A DNA stretch of 28,165 nucleotides from positions 1 through 28,165 of the forward strand of contig DQHR01000136.1 in the NCBI GenBank assembly GCA_003531155.1. The letters are read 5' to 3'. Origin of the DNA: Bacteroidales bacterium. Lineage in GTDB: Bacteria > Bacteroidota > Bacteroidia > Bacteroidales > Tenuifilaceae. Positions 9,135 through 17,385 of the stretch are shown one piece after another. The notes under the pieces are model-generated. The model worked only from the letters and a program-made list of their open reading frames with translations. It was not told the DNA's origin and made no database searches. Made by a program: the position numbers and the translations under genes. Every line of letters starts with the position of its first letter. The first letter of the stretch is position 1.

Positions 9135-10592
9135 ATGAAACCTACCAAACCTCAACTTGAGGCAATAATAATTCCAATTATACTTTTCATTATTGCTTTT
9201 GTTTGGAAACTTGCTTATATAGAAACCCGAGATATTTGTCTGGATGAGCCATTCACAATTTTTCATGCTCAACACAGCGTTTGGGATATTATCAAATTAA
9301 CGGCTCAGAATGAGCCGAATCCTCCGCTATTCATGCTATTACTTCATTTTTGGATTAAATTTTTCGGGATTGATCCTATTTCTGTTCGTTTTTTGCCTCT
9401 GCTGTTTAACGCTTTTACTGTTGTATTCATCTATCAAATTGGGAGGAAGTTTTTTAGCCTTTTTACAGGTATTTTTGCTGCTGGATTATTCATTTTTTCA
9501 ACTTACCATTTTTACTTTGGACTAGAAACACGAACATATTCATTGCTATCGCTGGCAACAAGTTCTTCTTTATTCTACTTTTTATCTCTTACAAAAGACC
9601 AAAACAATAGGAGAGTTTTAATTGCTCTAATTATATCAAACTTTGTTCTTATATACAGCCATTTCTTTGGATGGTTTGTAGTTGTTATACAGCTTATAAT
9701 TAGTTTATCCTACTTAAAGGATCGACTTCTTTTTAAAAGAATAATTATTGCACTTGCTATTACCGGGGCAACTTTTCTTCCTATGGCAATGGTATTCGTT
9801 AAACAGTTCCTTGTTTCTAGCAAAGGAACCTGGGTACAGTCGCCTTCCAATAGCGAATACTTAAATCAAGTTTTTGAGTTCCTTAATTCTAAAAGGGTAT
9901 TTGCGCTTGTTTTTCTTTTCGTTTTTGCTGGAATCATTTACAAAATCTATAGCAAAAATAAACAACCAATAAAGAAAGAACTATTAATCGTACTCTCTTG
10001 GTGGCTGATTCCTTATACTATAATGTTCCTTGTTTCGTCAAAAATTCCAATGTTTATAAATCGTTACATCCTTTTCAACACAATTGGGTTTTACCTTTTC
10101 ATATCAATTTTAATGGGTTTTTTGTTTAAAAAAATCCCGCTTTATTTGATTGGTTTATCAATTTTGACACTAATGTTTCATGACCTTAAAATAAACTCAA
10201 AGGAATTCTACTATCGCGAGGTTAAAAATGCATCAGCATATATCGATAAATTTAAAACAGATAGTAGCATTGTGATAATTTATCCGCATTGGGCCGACTT
10301 AGGTTTAGTATATTATCAAAATAGAAAGGTCTTTAAAGATGTTTACCATTTCGATTCGCTTTGTAAAAGCGAGCAAATATTCCCCGTTTGGAATGTTGAT
10401 TTTGCGAAAGAAGCAATCAAAAATAATCCAAATAAACGAGTCCTGTTTTACCAAGATGGTTCGCCTGAATACGCAGCCATTACAGAGTACTTAGACAGTA
10501 CTTACACTAAAATCAACGCAGCATTTTATCCACAATGTTTCCAAGTATCAGTTTATGAGCCAATAGTCAAAGATTCGTTGAATCAAAATTGA
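9135..10592 (+). CDS. GT-C fold glycosyltransferase (family 39/ArnT-like), multi-pass membrane protein
   Basis: 485 residues from the ATG at 9135. An upstream GTG at 9108 is closer to the terminator and would add nine polar residues before the first helix. There are roughly ten hydrophobic helices. The first loop carries D37-E38 (CLDEPF), the acidic pair expected of GT-C enzymes that use polyprenyl-phosphate sugars, then NPPLFMLLLHFW and ETRTYSLLSL, which resemble the (A/T)RxYxLLxL stretch common in GT39/83 proteins. The C-terminal 120 residues form a soluble, probably periplasmic domain. Expected role: transfer of a sugar from a lipid-linked donor to a lipid or protein on the outer face of the inner membrane. 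No neighbour suggests the acceptor. It is convergent with pbpC with a 9-bp gap. Confidence 0.8.
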   Translation: MKPTKPQLEAIIIPIILFIIAFVWKLAYIETRDICLDEPFTIFHAQHSVWDIIKLTAQNEPNPPLFMLLLHFWIKFFGIDPISVRFLPLLFNAFTVVFIYQIGRKFFSLFTGIFAAGLFIFSTYHFYFGLETRTYSLLSLATSSSLFYFLSLTKDQNNRRVLIALIISNFVLIYSHFFGWFVVVIQLIISLSYLKDRLLFKRIIIALAITGATFLPMAMVFVKQFLVSSKGTWVQSPSNSEYLNQVFEFLNSKRVFALVFLFVFAGIIYKIYSKNKQPIKKELLIVLSWWLIPYTIMFLVSSKIPMFINRYILFNTIGFYLFISILMGFLFKKIPLYLIGLSILTLMFHDLKINSKEFYYREVKNASAYIDKFKTDSSIVIIYPHWADLGLVYYQNRKVFKDVYHFDSLCKSEQIFPVWNVDFAKEAIKNNPNKRVLFYQDGSPEYAAITEYLDSTYTKINAAFYPQCFQVSVYEPIVKDSLNQN

Positions 10593-10601
10593 GAAAAACA
10601 A

Positions 10602-12962
10602 TTAATTATTCCCCTCTACCAAAAAATTTGTTACAAGAGTCTCACCATCGGCATCAACAAGAGTAAGTGTGTGATTACCAGCAGATGGCTGCAAGGCTAA
10701 CTTATGAAAAGTTTTTGTTGTGCCAACATATCTATCATCAAGATGCCAATATATTGTAGCATCAGCCGATCGATGTACAGCCTCGAAAACTATATCGCTT
10801 AGTGAACCATCGAGATTACGCGGAATACTAATCTTTGCGTTGGCTATTCGTGGATAAAGCATTGCCATCGATTTAATTTGGTTCTCAGGATTACAACCTT
10901 TGAAGTATGGTGGTAATAGTTTATAATCAGAATAACGGTTCTTATAAAACCATTCAATTGCGGGAGGCAAAACAAACCAAGAAACATGTTGCATTTTATT
11001 TCTATCGTAACATAGATCGTTAACTCGATACAGTCCTTTTTCATCAAGGTGAACTATTCGATGATAGAGGCAAGGTGGTGTTTCGAGTCCTGATACTGGA
11101 ACCCAAACCGAATCAACTATCTCGCAAATATCCGTTGCTCGTTGTCCGCTTTGCCGACAAACTGGAATATATGCCATATCATCGATGGGGCGTTCGAACC
11201 AATTACTAGCGGGAAGTAGTCCGAAAACATCAAACATAATTGGAGCTGCAGCAGAAACACCTGTCAAATCAGGTCTTCCCTCTCCGCTTGCATTACCAAC
11301 CCAAACAGCTACTACATGATTCGGATTTAAGCCAATGGCCCAAGCATCGCGATGCCCATAGCTAGTACCTGTTTTCCATGCAATAGAACGACTAGATGCA
11401 AAATATTTCCAACCCGATTGCTCATCGGGTCGAGCCACTTCACGCATAGCCTCAAAAGTAAGGTAAATTGATGATGCACTAAACAACGAATAATCTTCGA
11501 TAATTGGTTCTTTCTTGGTTGTATCAACAACATAATATGCAGAATGGAAATCGAGCTTATTATATCGACTTTGATAGGTTCTAAAATTATTTAACGAACG
11601 GGATAAACTTGAGTAAACACTAGCCAAGTCCCACAAATTTGCCTCAGCACCACCAAGAATTAATGATAATCCATAACTGTTTGGAGAACGAGTAACTGTG
11701 GTTAACCCCAGTTTATTAAGAATGTAATGAAACTTTGCAACTCCATACGTATTCAACATTCTTACAGCAGGAACATTCAATGAACGAGCAAGCGCTCGCG
11801 AAGCGGGAACAGCACCATCGTAAGTAGGATAAAAATTCTTTGGTGTATAACCCCCAATCTGAGTTGGAATATCGGGAATTAACGTATTAGGTAAAATTAA
11901 CCCATCATTGAGCATAGATGCGTAAAGAAATGGTTTTAAAATACTCCCTGTACTCCGAGGTGATTTAATGATATCAACGCTACGTCCATTACCATCGCTC
12001 TCAGGATTTGTGTTTCCAATATATGCAATGGCACTTCCTCTCTTAGTATCGATCACTAAAACAGCAATGTTATGAATTGAGTTTGCCTCCAAACGCGGCT
12101 GATAGAGTTCAACTATTTCGTTTACTCTTCGTTGTAGGTTTGCATCTATTGTGGTTTTCACTGTCTTTCCTGTGAATCCATCGATAATTGCTCGAGTTAA
12201 AAGATGAGGAGCAATCTGCGGTAAAGCAATTGGCTCACCAGGAAGAGGTTCTTGAATCGAGAGTTGATAGGTTAACTCATCTATTTCCTTTGCCGCAAGA
12301 AGTTTTGCTAATAACCTATTCCGTTTCTTCAGATAAGCTTGCTGATTTTTACCGGGAAAAATAATTGACGGGGCATTTGGAAGTACTGCTAAAGCTGCTG
12401 TTTCAGCCCAACTCAAATTACTAGCACCTCTCCCATAGTATCGCCACGATGCGGCATCGATCCCAACCACGTTACCTCCGAAAGGAGCATGTGATGCGTA
12501 AAGGGTTAATATCTCATTCTTAGAATAGGTTAATTCGAGCCTTAGAGCAAGTATTACTTCGATAATTTTTTCGGGAATTGTTCTACTCTGACCTTTCCGC
12601 ATCAACCGAATAACCTGCATTGAGATTGTGCTGCCGCCGCTCACAATTCGTCCTTCCTTGATGTTCTGATAAATAGCCCTTGCTATAGAGAATGGGTTAA
12701 TGCCAGGGTGTCGATAAAAATGCCGATCCTCAAAAGTAACAATACAGTTTGCAACTTTTTTTGGAATTGAATCAGCTTCAGCAAAGCGATACTGTCCATC
12801 CTTTGCAATGGTTGCATCTAGCAGTTCACCTTTACTATCTGTAATTACAGTACAAGTTGGATCAGAGAAAAGTGGAGATGGGATTGAAAACCAAAAACCA
12901 GAAAAAACCAGCAGAAGTATTGATAAATAAACAATAAACCACTTACGCTTGAATATCTGCAT
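10602..12962 (-). CDS. pbpC: penicillin-binding protein 1C (bifunctional transglycosylase/transpeptidase)
   Basis: 786 residues. One membrane anchor (about 7-27), then a GT51 transglycosylase domain with catalytic E78 in FEDRHFYRHPG and GGSTISMQ. A transpeptidase domain follows with the SxxK motif S340-I-L-K343, SLN at 394-396 and KTGT from K530. The C-terminal approximately 90 residues (SIPRNLDGSLSDIVFEAVHR onward) match the BiPBP_C domain typical of PbpC. It polymerises and crosslinks peptidoglycan in the periplasm. It begins 11 nt after the stop of the glutaminyl cyclotransferase gene, so the two are very likely co-transcribed. No alpha-2-macroglobulin gene is adjacent, unlike the yfhM-pbpC pairing of enterobacteria. 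Confidence 0.94.
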   Translation of the reverse strand: MQIFKRKWFIVYLSILLLVFSGFWFSIPSPLFSDPTCTVITDSKGELLDATIAKDGQYRFAEADSIPKKVANCIVTFEDRHFYRHPGINPFSIARAIYQNIKEGRIVSGGSTISMQVIRLMRKGQSRTIPEKIIEVILALRLELTYSKNEILTLYASHAPFGGNVVGIDAASWRYYGRGASNLSWAETAALAVLPNAPSIIFPGKNQQAYLKKRNRLLAKLLAAKEIDELTYQLSIQEPLPGEPIALPQIAPHLLTRAIIDGFTGKTVKTTIDANLQRRVNEIVELYQPRLEANSIHNIAVLVIDTKRGSAIAYIGNTNPESDGNGRSVDIIKSPRSTGSILKPFLYASMLNDGLILPNTLIPDIPTQIGGYTPKNFYPTYDGAVPASRALARSLNVPAVRMLNTYGVAKFHYILNKLGLTTVTRSPNSYGLSLILGGAEANLWDLASVYSSLSRSLNNFRTYQSRYNKLDFHSAYYVVDTTKKEPIIEDYSLFSASSIYLTFEAMREVARPDEQSGWKYFASSRSIAWKTGTSYGHRDAWAIGLNPNHVVAVWVGNASGEGRPDLTGVSAAAPIMFDVFGLLPASNWFERPIDDMAYIPVCRQSGQRATDICEIVDSVWVPVSGLETPPCLYHRIVHLDEKGLYRVNDLCYDRNKMQHVSWFVLPPAIEWFYKNRYSDYKLLPPYFKGCNPENQIKSMAMLYPRIANAKISIPRNLDGSLSDIVFEAVHRSADATIYWHLDDRYVGTTKTFHKLALQPSAGNHTLTLVDADGETLVTNFLVEGNN

Positions 12963-12973
12963 GGTTTCTATAT

Positions 12974-14065
12974 CTACTTCTCAACCAATTCAACCTGAAA
13001 TAGTTTTGGCCAAAGTTTACCTGTAACAAATAAACGCTTGCCAGCAGCATCCCAAGCAATTCCGTTGAGATAATCTTCATTTCCTGTTCTGTCAGAATTC
13101 TTAAGCAGCCCTTTAAAGTCGATAATTCCTTTTATAATCCCCGTCTCAGGGCTAATGATAGCTACTTTGTCGGTAGTATATAAGTTGGCAAAAATATCAC
13201 CATTAATTAGTTCAAGTTCATTGAGTGAATCAACCAAATCTTTATTGTCAAATACCTCTATTCTTCGAATCTCGATAAAACTATTTGGTTCCATGTATCT
13301 TATAATATTTGAGCCATCGCTCATGATTAACTCCTTATCGTTACTGGTGAGTCCCCAGCCTTGCGTGTTATATGTAAAAGTACCAATCTGCTTAAATGAT
13401 GTAAAATCGTAAACGAAACCGACTTCTGAAGTCCAAGTGAGTTGATAAAGCTTATTGTTGAAAAAAGTTATCCCTTCGCCAAAATGCTTGCTTTCAAGAT
13501 TAATGCTTTGCAAAACCTTTCCTGTTTCGAGTTCTACTTTCCTTATACTCGACGAACCCTTTTGTCCTGTTCCCTCATAAAGGAATCCATCTTTATAAAT
13601 TAGCCCTTGCGTATAAGCATCGGGATCATGCGGGAATGTTTTAACTATCCTAAATGTATAAAGTTTTGGTGCAACGTTTGACTTTAATTTTATTGAAACT
13701 GATGCTGTTTGATGCTTTCCATCTTTATATGCTGTAGCTCTTATTGTTTGTGAACCCAAACTTAAATCACTTGTTTTTAGGGAATATGATAAACCTGAAA
13801 GTTTACAAATCCTATTACTATTGACAAATAGGATTACAGAATCAGGGTTGATCTTATCATCAGTAAGTTTTATCTTAAGATTAACCAAATCGCCAAGTTT
13901 GAAAAGCGAGCCATTAGAGGGTTCGTCGAACTTAATTAGGTATATTGATTTTTGAGTTTGCTGATCACTATTGGTTGCTTTCCCTTTTTCATTTGACGTG
14001 CATGAAAAAGCAAGTAACATCATTGATGATACAATCGCTAAAGATATTGATAAGATTTTTTTCAT
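12974..14065 (-). CDS. glutaminyl-peptide cyclotransferase (type I, beta-propeller), predicted lipoprotein
   Basis: 363 residues. The N-terminal hydrophobic segment ends at LAFSC22, a slightly non-canonical lipobox, so this is probably a lipid-anchored envelope protein. Residues about 40-130 form an Ig-like or bacterial domain rich in beta strands. From about residue 140 comes the glutamine cyclotransferase domain: FPHDPDAYTQGL, YEGTGQKGSSSIRK, HFGEGI, YQLTW, QGWGLT, LNGIAWD. Family knowledge: it cyclises N-terminal glutamine to pyroglutamate. At least three exported proteins in this window have Gln at the predicted mature N-terminus and would be substrates. It is upstream of pbpC by 11 nt. 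It differs from the zinc-dependent type II glutaminyl cyclases described in oral Bacteroidales. Confidence 0.9.
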   Translation of the reverse strand: MKKILSISLAIVSSMMLLAFSCTSNEKGKATNSDQQTQKSIYLIKFDEPSNGSLFKLGDLVNLKIKLTDDKINPDSVILFVNSNRICKLSGLSYSLKTSDLSLGSQTIRATAYKDGKHQTASVSIKLKSNVAPKLYTFRIVKTFPHDPDAYTQGLIYKDGFLYEGTGQKGSSSIRKVELETGKVLQSINLESKHFGEGITFFNNKLYQLTWTSEVGFVYDFTSFKQIGTFTYNTQGWGLTSNDKELIMSDGSNIIRYMEPNSFIEIRRIEVFDNKDLVDSLNELELINGDIFANLYTTDKVAIISPETGIIKGIIDFKGLLKNSDRTGNEDYLNGIAWDAAGKRLFVTGKLWPKLFQVELVEK

Positions 14066-14079
14066 TTCTCTATGTTTTC

Positions 14080-14126
14080 AAACACTGAGTTTCTCTGAGT
14101 AAAAAGCACAGAGTTTCACTGAGTAT
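14080..14126. repeat. left inverted-repeat arm flanking the GxxExxY gene
   Basis: A roughly 47-bp arm starting AAACACTGAGTTTCTCTGAG and containing several degenerate CACTGAG units. Read in the opposite orientation, the segment at 14509-14553 aligns with it over its length with about three quarters of positions matching and one 2-nt gap. Confidence 0.7.
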
Positions 14127-14127
14127 A

Positions 14128-14508
14128 TTAGTTTACAAATCTTTTTATTCCTTCTTTTAATGATTTTACATTGAAATTTATTAAAAATCCAACTTTACAT
14201 TTCGATAGTTTTAAATATGTAAGAAGTTGTGCGGTATGCACATCATTTAATGCATCTACAGATTTAATTTCAATAACAACTTTCTTTTCAACCAATAAAT
14301 CGATTCTATATCCAACTTCAAGTTTAACCTCTTCGTAGACTAAAGGTAGTTCTTTTTGTTTTTCAACAAGTAACCCTTTTTTGTATAATTCATAGGCAAA
14401 ACATTCCTCATATGTTTTTTCGAGTAATCCGGGACCAAGATTTGAGTGCACTTTATAAGCACAATTCAAAATTTTCTCGGTTAAATCTTTTTCAAATAAT
14501 TCCGACAT
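14128..14508 (-). CDS. GxxExxY family protein (predicted PD-(D/E)XK-like fold)
   Basis: 126 residues. The name-giving motif is G27-L-L-E30-K-T-Y33. Downstream, D70 in GYRIDLLV and E80-I-K82 in VVIEIKSVD form the D...ExK arrangement of PD-(D/E)XK nuclease-like folds, followed by the AQLLTYLKL helix and GFLINF strand typical of the family. There is no signal peptide. The family is usually annotated only as GxxExxY protein; nuclease activity is inferred from the fold motif. The gene fills the space between two inverted repeat arms, within an otherwise ordinary minus-strand gene run, which suggests insertion as a unit. Function unknown. Confidence 0.85.
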   Translation of the reverse strand: MSELFEKDLTEKILNCAYKVHSNLGPGLLEKTYEECFAYELYKKGLLVEKQKELPLVYEEVKLEVGYRIDLLVEKKVVIEIKSVDALNDVHTAQLLTYLKLSKCKVGFLINFNVKSLKEGIKRFVN

Positions 14509-14553
14509 AATCTCAGTGTTACTTCGTGCTAAACTAAGTGAGACTTCGTGTTT
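14509..14553. repeat. right inverted-repeat arm flanking the GxxExxY gene
   Basis: A 45-bp segment that in reverse complement begins AAACACGAAGTCTCACTTAG and ends CACTGAGATT, imperfectly matching the left arm at 14080-14126. It starts directly after the GxxExxY start codon and overlaps the end of the HAD gene by two bases. Confidence 0.7.
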
Positions 14554-14968
14554 AACTGAATATTCTTTTAAAAAGATTAGGCTTCCTCAACTTCTTAAGT
14601 GCTTGCCTCTCTAATTCCTCCATATTCGATTCGGGAAACATCATCTGCCAAACCTTGCTCCACTCAATAAAACCTCCAAGATTTCTATCATCAATAAAAA
14701 TATCTGCATCAATTTTACGCGATGCATTCTCATCAAATACTTCTTCAGGATAACTCTTATTTACCGCATAAAACTCAACTCCATTGATACGGCAAAACTC
14801 AACGGCTTCTTCCAGCTCCTTACCTGTTCTAAAAGTCCATAGAATCAACAAAAAGCCACGCTTTTGAAATTCTCTGAGGGTTTCGAAAGCAAAAAGTTTG
14901 GTTTCACCAATTGTTGGATAGCAATGTTCAACAATAGTACCATCAAAATCAACGGCAATCTTAATCAT
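14552..14968 (-). CDS. HAD-superfamily hydrolase
   Basis: 138 residues from the ATG at 14968, placing the nucleophile motif right at the N-terminus as usual: D7-F-D9-G-T (motif I). The longer open frame to 15034 only adds 22 poorly conserved residues. LILWTFRTG carries the motif II Thr, K in VNKSYPEE is a candidate motif III Lys, and FIDDRNLGG is motif IV with its DD pair. There is no large cap domain, so it is a small C0-type enzyme resembling uncharacterised Bacteroidales hydrolases. Substrate unknown; phosphomonoester hydrolysis is the general expectation. It lies 72 bp downstream of the PorV/PorQ-like gene. Its stop codon coincides with the outer end of the repeat flanking the GxxExxY gene. 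Confidence 0.82.
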   Translation of the reverse strand: MIKIAVDFDGTIVEHCYPTIGETKLFAFETLREFQKRGFLLILWTFRTGKELEEAVEFCRINGVEFYAVNKSYPEEVFDENASRKIDADIFIDDRNLGGFIEWSKVWQMMFPESNMEELERQALKKLRKPNLFKRIFS

Positions 14969-15040
14969 GGGTTGACTAAATAATAACAGACAAATATAGC
15001 AAAATTGATGCTTCGACTTCGTAGTGTATAACAATTATGG

Positions 15041-16114
15041 CTAGAACTTCAAAGCATCAAAACTCCAACGTAGAGAAAAGATATTTGAATACCTAGAATA
15101 GCCTTGGCTACCAGCATTGGTCATTGCATAATCGAGGCATATGCTTCGAAACTTAATCCCAACGCCAAGGCTTGGTTGAAATGTTAATTCATTGCTATTA
15201 GAAAATCCGCTATTTCGCTGAATATTATTAGCTCCAGCACGAATAAAAATCAGATTCTTATAACCAACCTCTAGCCCAAAATGAGGGTCAATACTAACTG
15301 GCTTGCTTGAAACAAGGGTATTCCGTTTCCCATCGAATGTAAAGTCGGCATCAATCTCGGCAGACAAAGTAAAATTCTCATTAATGGTAAAAGAGCGAGA
15401 CACACCTAAAATTAATCGAGGAAGAGTTAACTCAAGGTTCTTATCTGGTGCAAGATTAAAAGTGCTGTCGTTAACAGTTATCTTCAGTTCGTCGGCATTA
15501 AATGTCCAAAAATTAAAGGTAGATGTAACATCTTTAAACATAGCACCAAACCGCCATTTCTGCAAGGTATATCGGGCAGAAGCATCAAGTCCAAATCCGA
15601 ATGCAGAAGCAAATTTCCCAATATTTCTGTAGATAACTTTTACATTACCTCCTATCCAAAGATTTGGTATTGGTGATTTCCGGGCATAACTCAGAAGAAA
15701 AGCATAATCTGCAACCGAAAAGGTTTTTAACCTATCGTAGCTAATGTTCCCATTTCCATCCAATAAATCAGTAGTGTTTGGAATATCATCTACCCCAAAT
15801 CTAATTATAGAAAATGCCATGGATGAAATTGTATCGGGCTTATAGCTTAAACCGATATGATTATAGCCAGCCATACCTGCAAAGTAGCTGGCATGTAAAG
15901 CTTCAACCTGATACTTGTTATCTATTCCAAGTAAACCCGATGGGTTCCAGTATGCTGCTCCAACATCAGTTGAAGATGCTGTTCCAACGCTACCCATTCC
16001 CATCCACTTTGCCCCTACTCCAATGGATAAAAAGTCGTTGCTGTACTTTGCTGCTTGCGAAAAAACAAAGTGGTTATAGGCAAAAAATAATATGAATAGT
16101 GCGATTCTTCGCAT
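15041..16114 (-). CDS. PorV/PorQ family outer-membrane beta-barrel protein
   Basis: 357 residues. Signal peptide 1-19 ending FVFS with predicted mature N-terminus Q20. The mature start (FLSIGVGAKWMGMGSVGTAS followed by DVGAAYWNPSGL) is the signature of the PorV/PorQ family, related to FadL-like barrels. The rest alternates as expected for outer-membrane beta strands and ends in an aromatic-rich strand. Family knowledge: PorV and PorQ serve the type IX secretion system of Bacteroidota, but the family also holds paralogs of unknown role, so I do not name it. It is the first gene of a minus-strand run and is divergent from pssA. Confidence 0.85.
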   Translation of the reverse strand: MRRIALFILFFAYNHFVFSQAAKYSNDFLSIGVGAKWMGMGSVGTASSTDVGAAYWNPSGLLGIDNKYQVEALHASYFAGMAGYNHIGLSYKPDTISSMAFSIIRFGVDDIPNTTDLLDGNGNISYDRLKTFSVADYAFLLSYARKSPIPNLWIGGNVKVIYRNIGKFASAFGFGLDASARYTLQKWRFGAMFKDVTSTFNFWTFNADELKITVNDSTFNLAPDKNLELTLPRLILGVSRSFTINENFTLSAEIDADFTFDGKRNTLVSSKPVSIDPHFGLEVGYKNLIFIRAGANNIQRNSGFSNSNELTFQPSLGVGIKFRSICLDYAMTNAGSQGYSRYSNIFSLRWSFDALKF

Positions 16115-16185
16115 CAGTATATCAATTTTAAGAAGAGGTAAACATACAAAATCCCGTTTTTATTACCAACCTTAGCTTTTTAACT

Positions 16186-16193
16186 TATTTTTG
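16186..16193 (+). promoter_or_regulatory. candidate Bacteroidota -7 promoter box for pssA
   Basis: TATTTTTG fits the Bacteroidota -7 consensus TAnnTTTG and ends 27 bp before the pssA start. I could not find a convincing TTTG -33 element at the usual spacing, and the box could occur by chance in AT-rich DNA. Confidence 0.35.
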
Positions 16194-16220
16194 TAGAAAA
16201 TATTGTAAAACTCATTACAA

Positions 16221-16976
16221 ATGATTTCAAATAAAAGTATCATCAGACACACACCCAACGTTATCACGTTATTTAACCTTGTTGCCGGTTGTTTATCTAT
16301 TGTTTCTGCTTTTGAAGGTAATCTTCAAATGGCAGGGATTCTTATTATTGTAGCAGCGATATTCGATTTCTTCGATGGATTTACTGCTCGTTTACTTGGT
16401 GCATACAGCCCTCTTGGGAAGGAACTCGACTCTCTTTCTGATGTAGTTAGCTTTGGTATTGCCCCATCGATGATACTTTTCCAGCTATTAAAAGGAGCTC
16501 TTGGAATACCAAATTCCGAGGGTTTATTATCGGGTCATTATCTTCTTGCTGTGCCTTTCATAATGGCAGCATTCTCATCGTTACGCCTTGGAATTTTTAA
16601 CCTCGATGAGCGTCAAACAAGCTCGTTTATTGGATTACCTACACCTGCAAATGCGTTGTTAACAGTTGGTTTAGTTTTCGGATTGAATAGCAGTTGGAGT
16701 AACATTTTTAGTATTATTGATTCATCAGCAGTAGCGATAATCGTTTTAGTATTAGTTCAATCAGCATTGCTAGTTTGCGAAATCCCCATGTTTTCTCTCA
16801 AACTCAAATCGTTAAAGTTCTCAGTTGCATACAAACAAATTACCCTAATAATTGGAGCAATTGTACTTGTTGTGATATTCCAAACCGCAGCGCTGTCATT
16901 GGCAATTCTTTGGTACATCTCTTTATCTATATTCTTTTGGTTCATCGAGAAAAAAAGTAAAGTTATTGGGAATTAA
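16221..16976 (+). CDS. pssA: CDP-diacylglycerol--serine O-phosphatidyltransferase
   Basis: 251 residues with about seven to eight membrane helices. The CDP-alcohol phosphotransferase signature D(x2)DG(x2)AR(x8)G(x3)D(x3)D is complete: D49, D52-G53, A56-R57, G66, D70 and D74. The N-terminal RHTPNVITLFNLVAGCLSI matches bacterial type II phosphatidylserine synthases of the PssA family. It makes phosphatidylserine, precursor of phosphatidylethanolamine, at the inner membrane. No psd (decarboxylase) gene is adjacent. It is divergent from the PorV/PorQ-like gene and 148 bp upstream of purS. Confidence 0.93.
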   Translation: MISNKSIIRHTPNVITLFNLVAGCLSIVSAFEGNLQMAGILIIVAAIFDFFDGFTARLLGAYSPLGKELDSLSDVVSFGIAPSMILFQLLKGALGIPNSEGLLSGHYLLAVPFIMAAFSSLRLGIFNLDERQTSSFIGLPTPANALLTVGLVFGLNSSWSNIFSIIDSSAVAIIVLVLVQSALLVCEIPMFSLKLKSLKFSVAYKQITLIIGAIVLVVIFQTAALSLAILWYISLSIFFWFIEKKSKVIGN

Positions 16977-17124
16977 TTGGGGGTTAATAAAATTAGAGAA
17001 TGTTTTACTCACAACTAACTGTTTTATAGAGTTAAAATAATCAAACAACGAACAACTTTTCAAATCTCCTTTTTTAATCTCAAATTTGGATTAATTTTAC
17101 CAGCAGAAAAATAATCTTTGAACG

Positions 17125-17376
17125 ATGAAATTTATAGCCGAAATTAACGTGATGCCTCTAAAGGCACTTCTTGACCCTCAAGGGAAAGCAGTAGGAATGA
17201 CCATGCACAACACTGGGTTTACCGAAGTATCGAATGTGCGCATCGGAAAGCATATCACACTTGAGATTGATGCAGTATCGAAGGATATTGCTATTGAAAA
17301 GGTGAATGAGGCTTGCGCCAAGATTCTTTCAAATCCAGTAATGGAAGGATTTGAGTACACTGTAAAAGAGGCTTAA
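17125..17376 (+). CDS. purS: phosphoribosylformylglycinamidine synthase subunit PurS
   Basis: 83 residues, the usual size of stand-alone PurS. Matches include the N-terminal FIAEINVMPLKALLDPQGKAV, NVRIGKHITLEID, and the C-terminal helix with LSNPVMEGFEYTV. PurS bridges small PurL and PurQ in the three-protein FGAM synthase that converts FGAR to FGAM in purine synthesis. No purL or purQ is adjacent, so the partner genes must be elsewhere. It is convergent with the DAHP synthase gene with a 9-bp gap. The 148 bp upstream hold nothing I can assign beyond AT-rich sequence. Confidence 0.92.
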   Translation: MKFIAEINVMPLKALLDPQGKAVGMTMHNTGFTEVSNVRIGKHITLEIDAVSKDIAIEKVNEACAKILSNPVMEGFEYTVKEA

Positions 17377-17385
17377 AAGATTTTA

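Larger units (their letters stand above)
14080..14553. mobile_element. candidate small mobile unit: GxxExxY gene bracketed by inverted repeats
   Basis: About 474 bp that contain one gene (14128-14508) and two imperfect inverted arms (14080-14126, 14509-14553). The arms share AAACAC at the outer ends and CACTGAG at the inner ends. The right arm overlaps the stop codon of the HAD gene by two bases, as though the unit had landed at its 3' end. I see no clear target-site duplication and no transposase. Related CACTAAG-type units occur at 26745-26850 without a gene. Mobility is inference. Confidence 0.4.

Noticed and set aside
10593..10601. Terminator between the convergent glycosyltransferase and pbpC genes
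   Set aside because: The gap is only nine bases and no hairpin was seen there.
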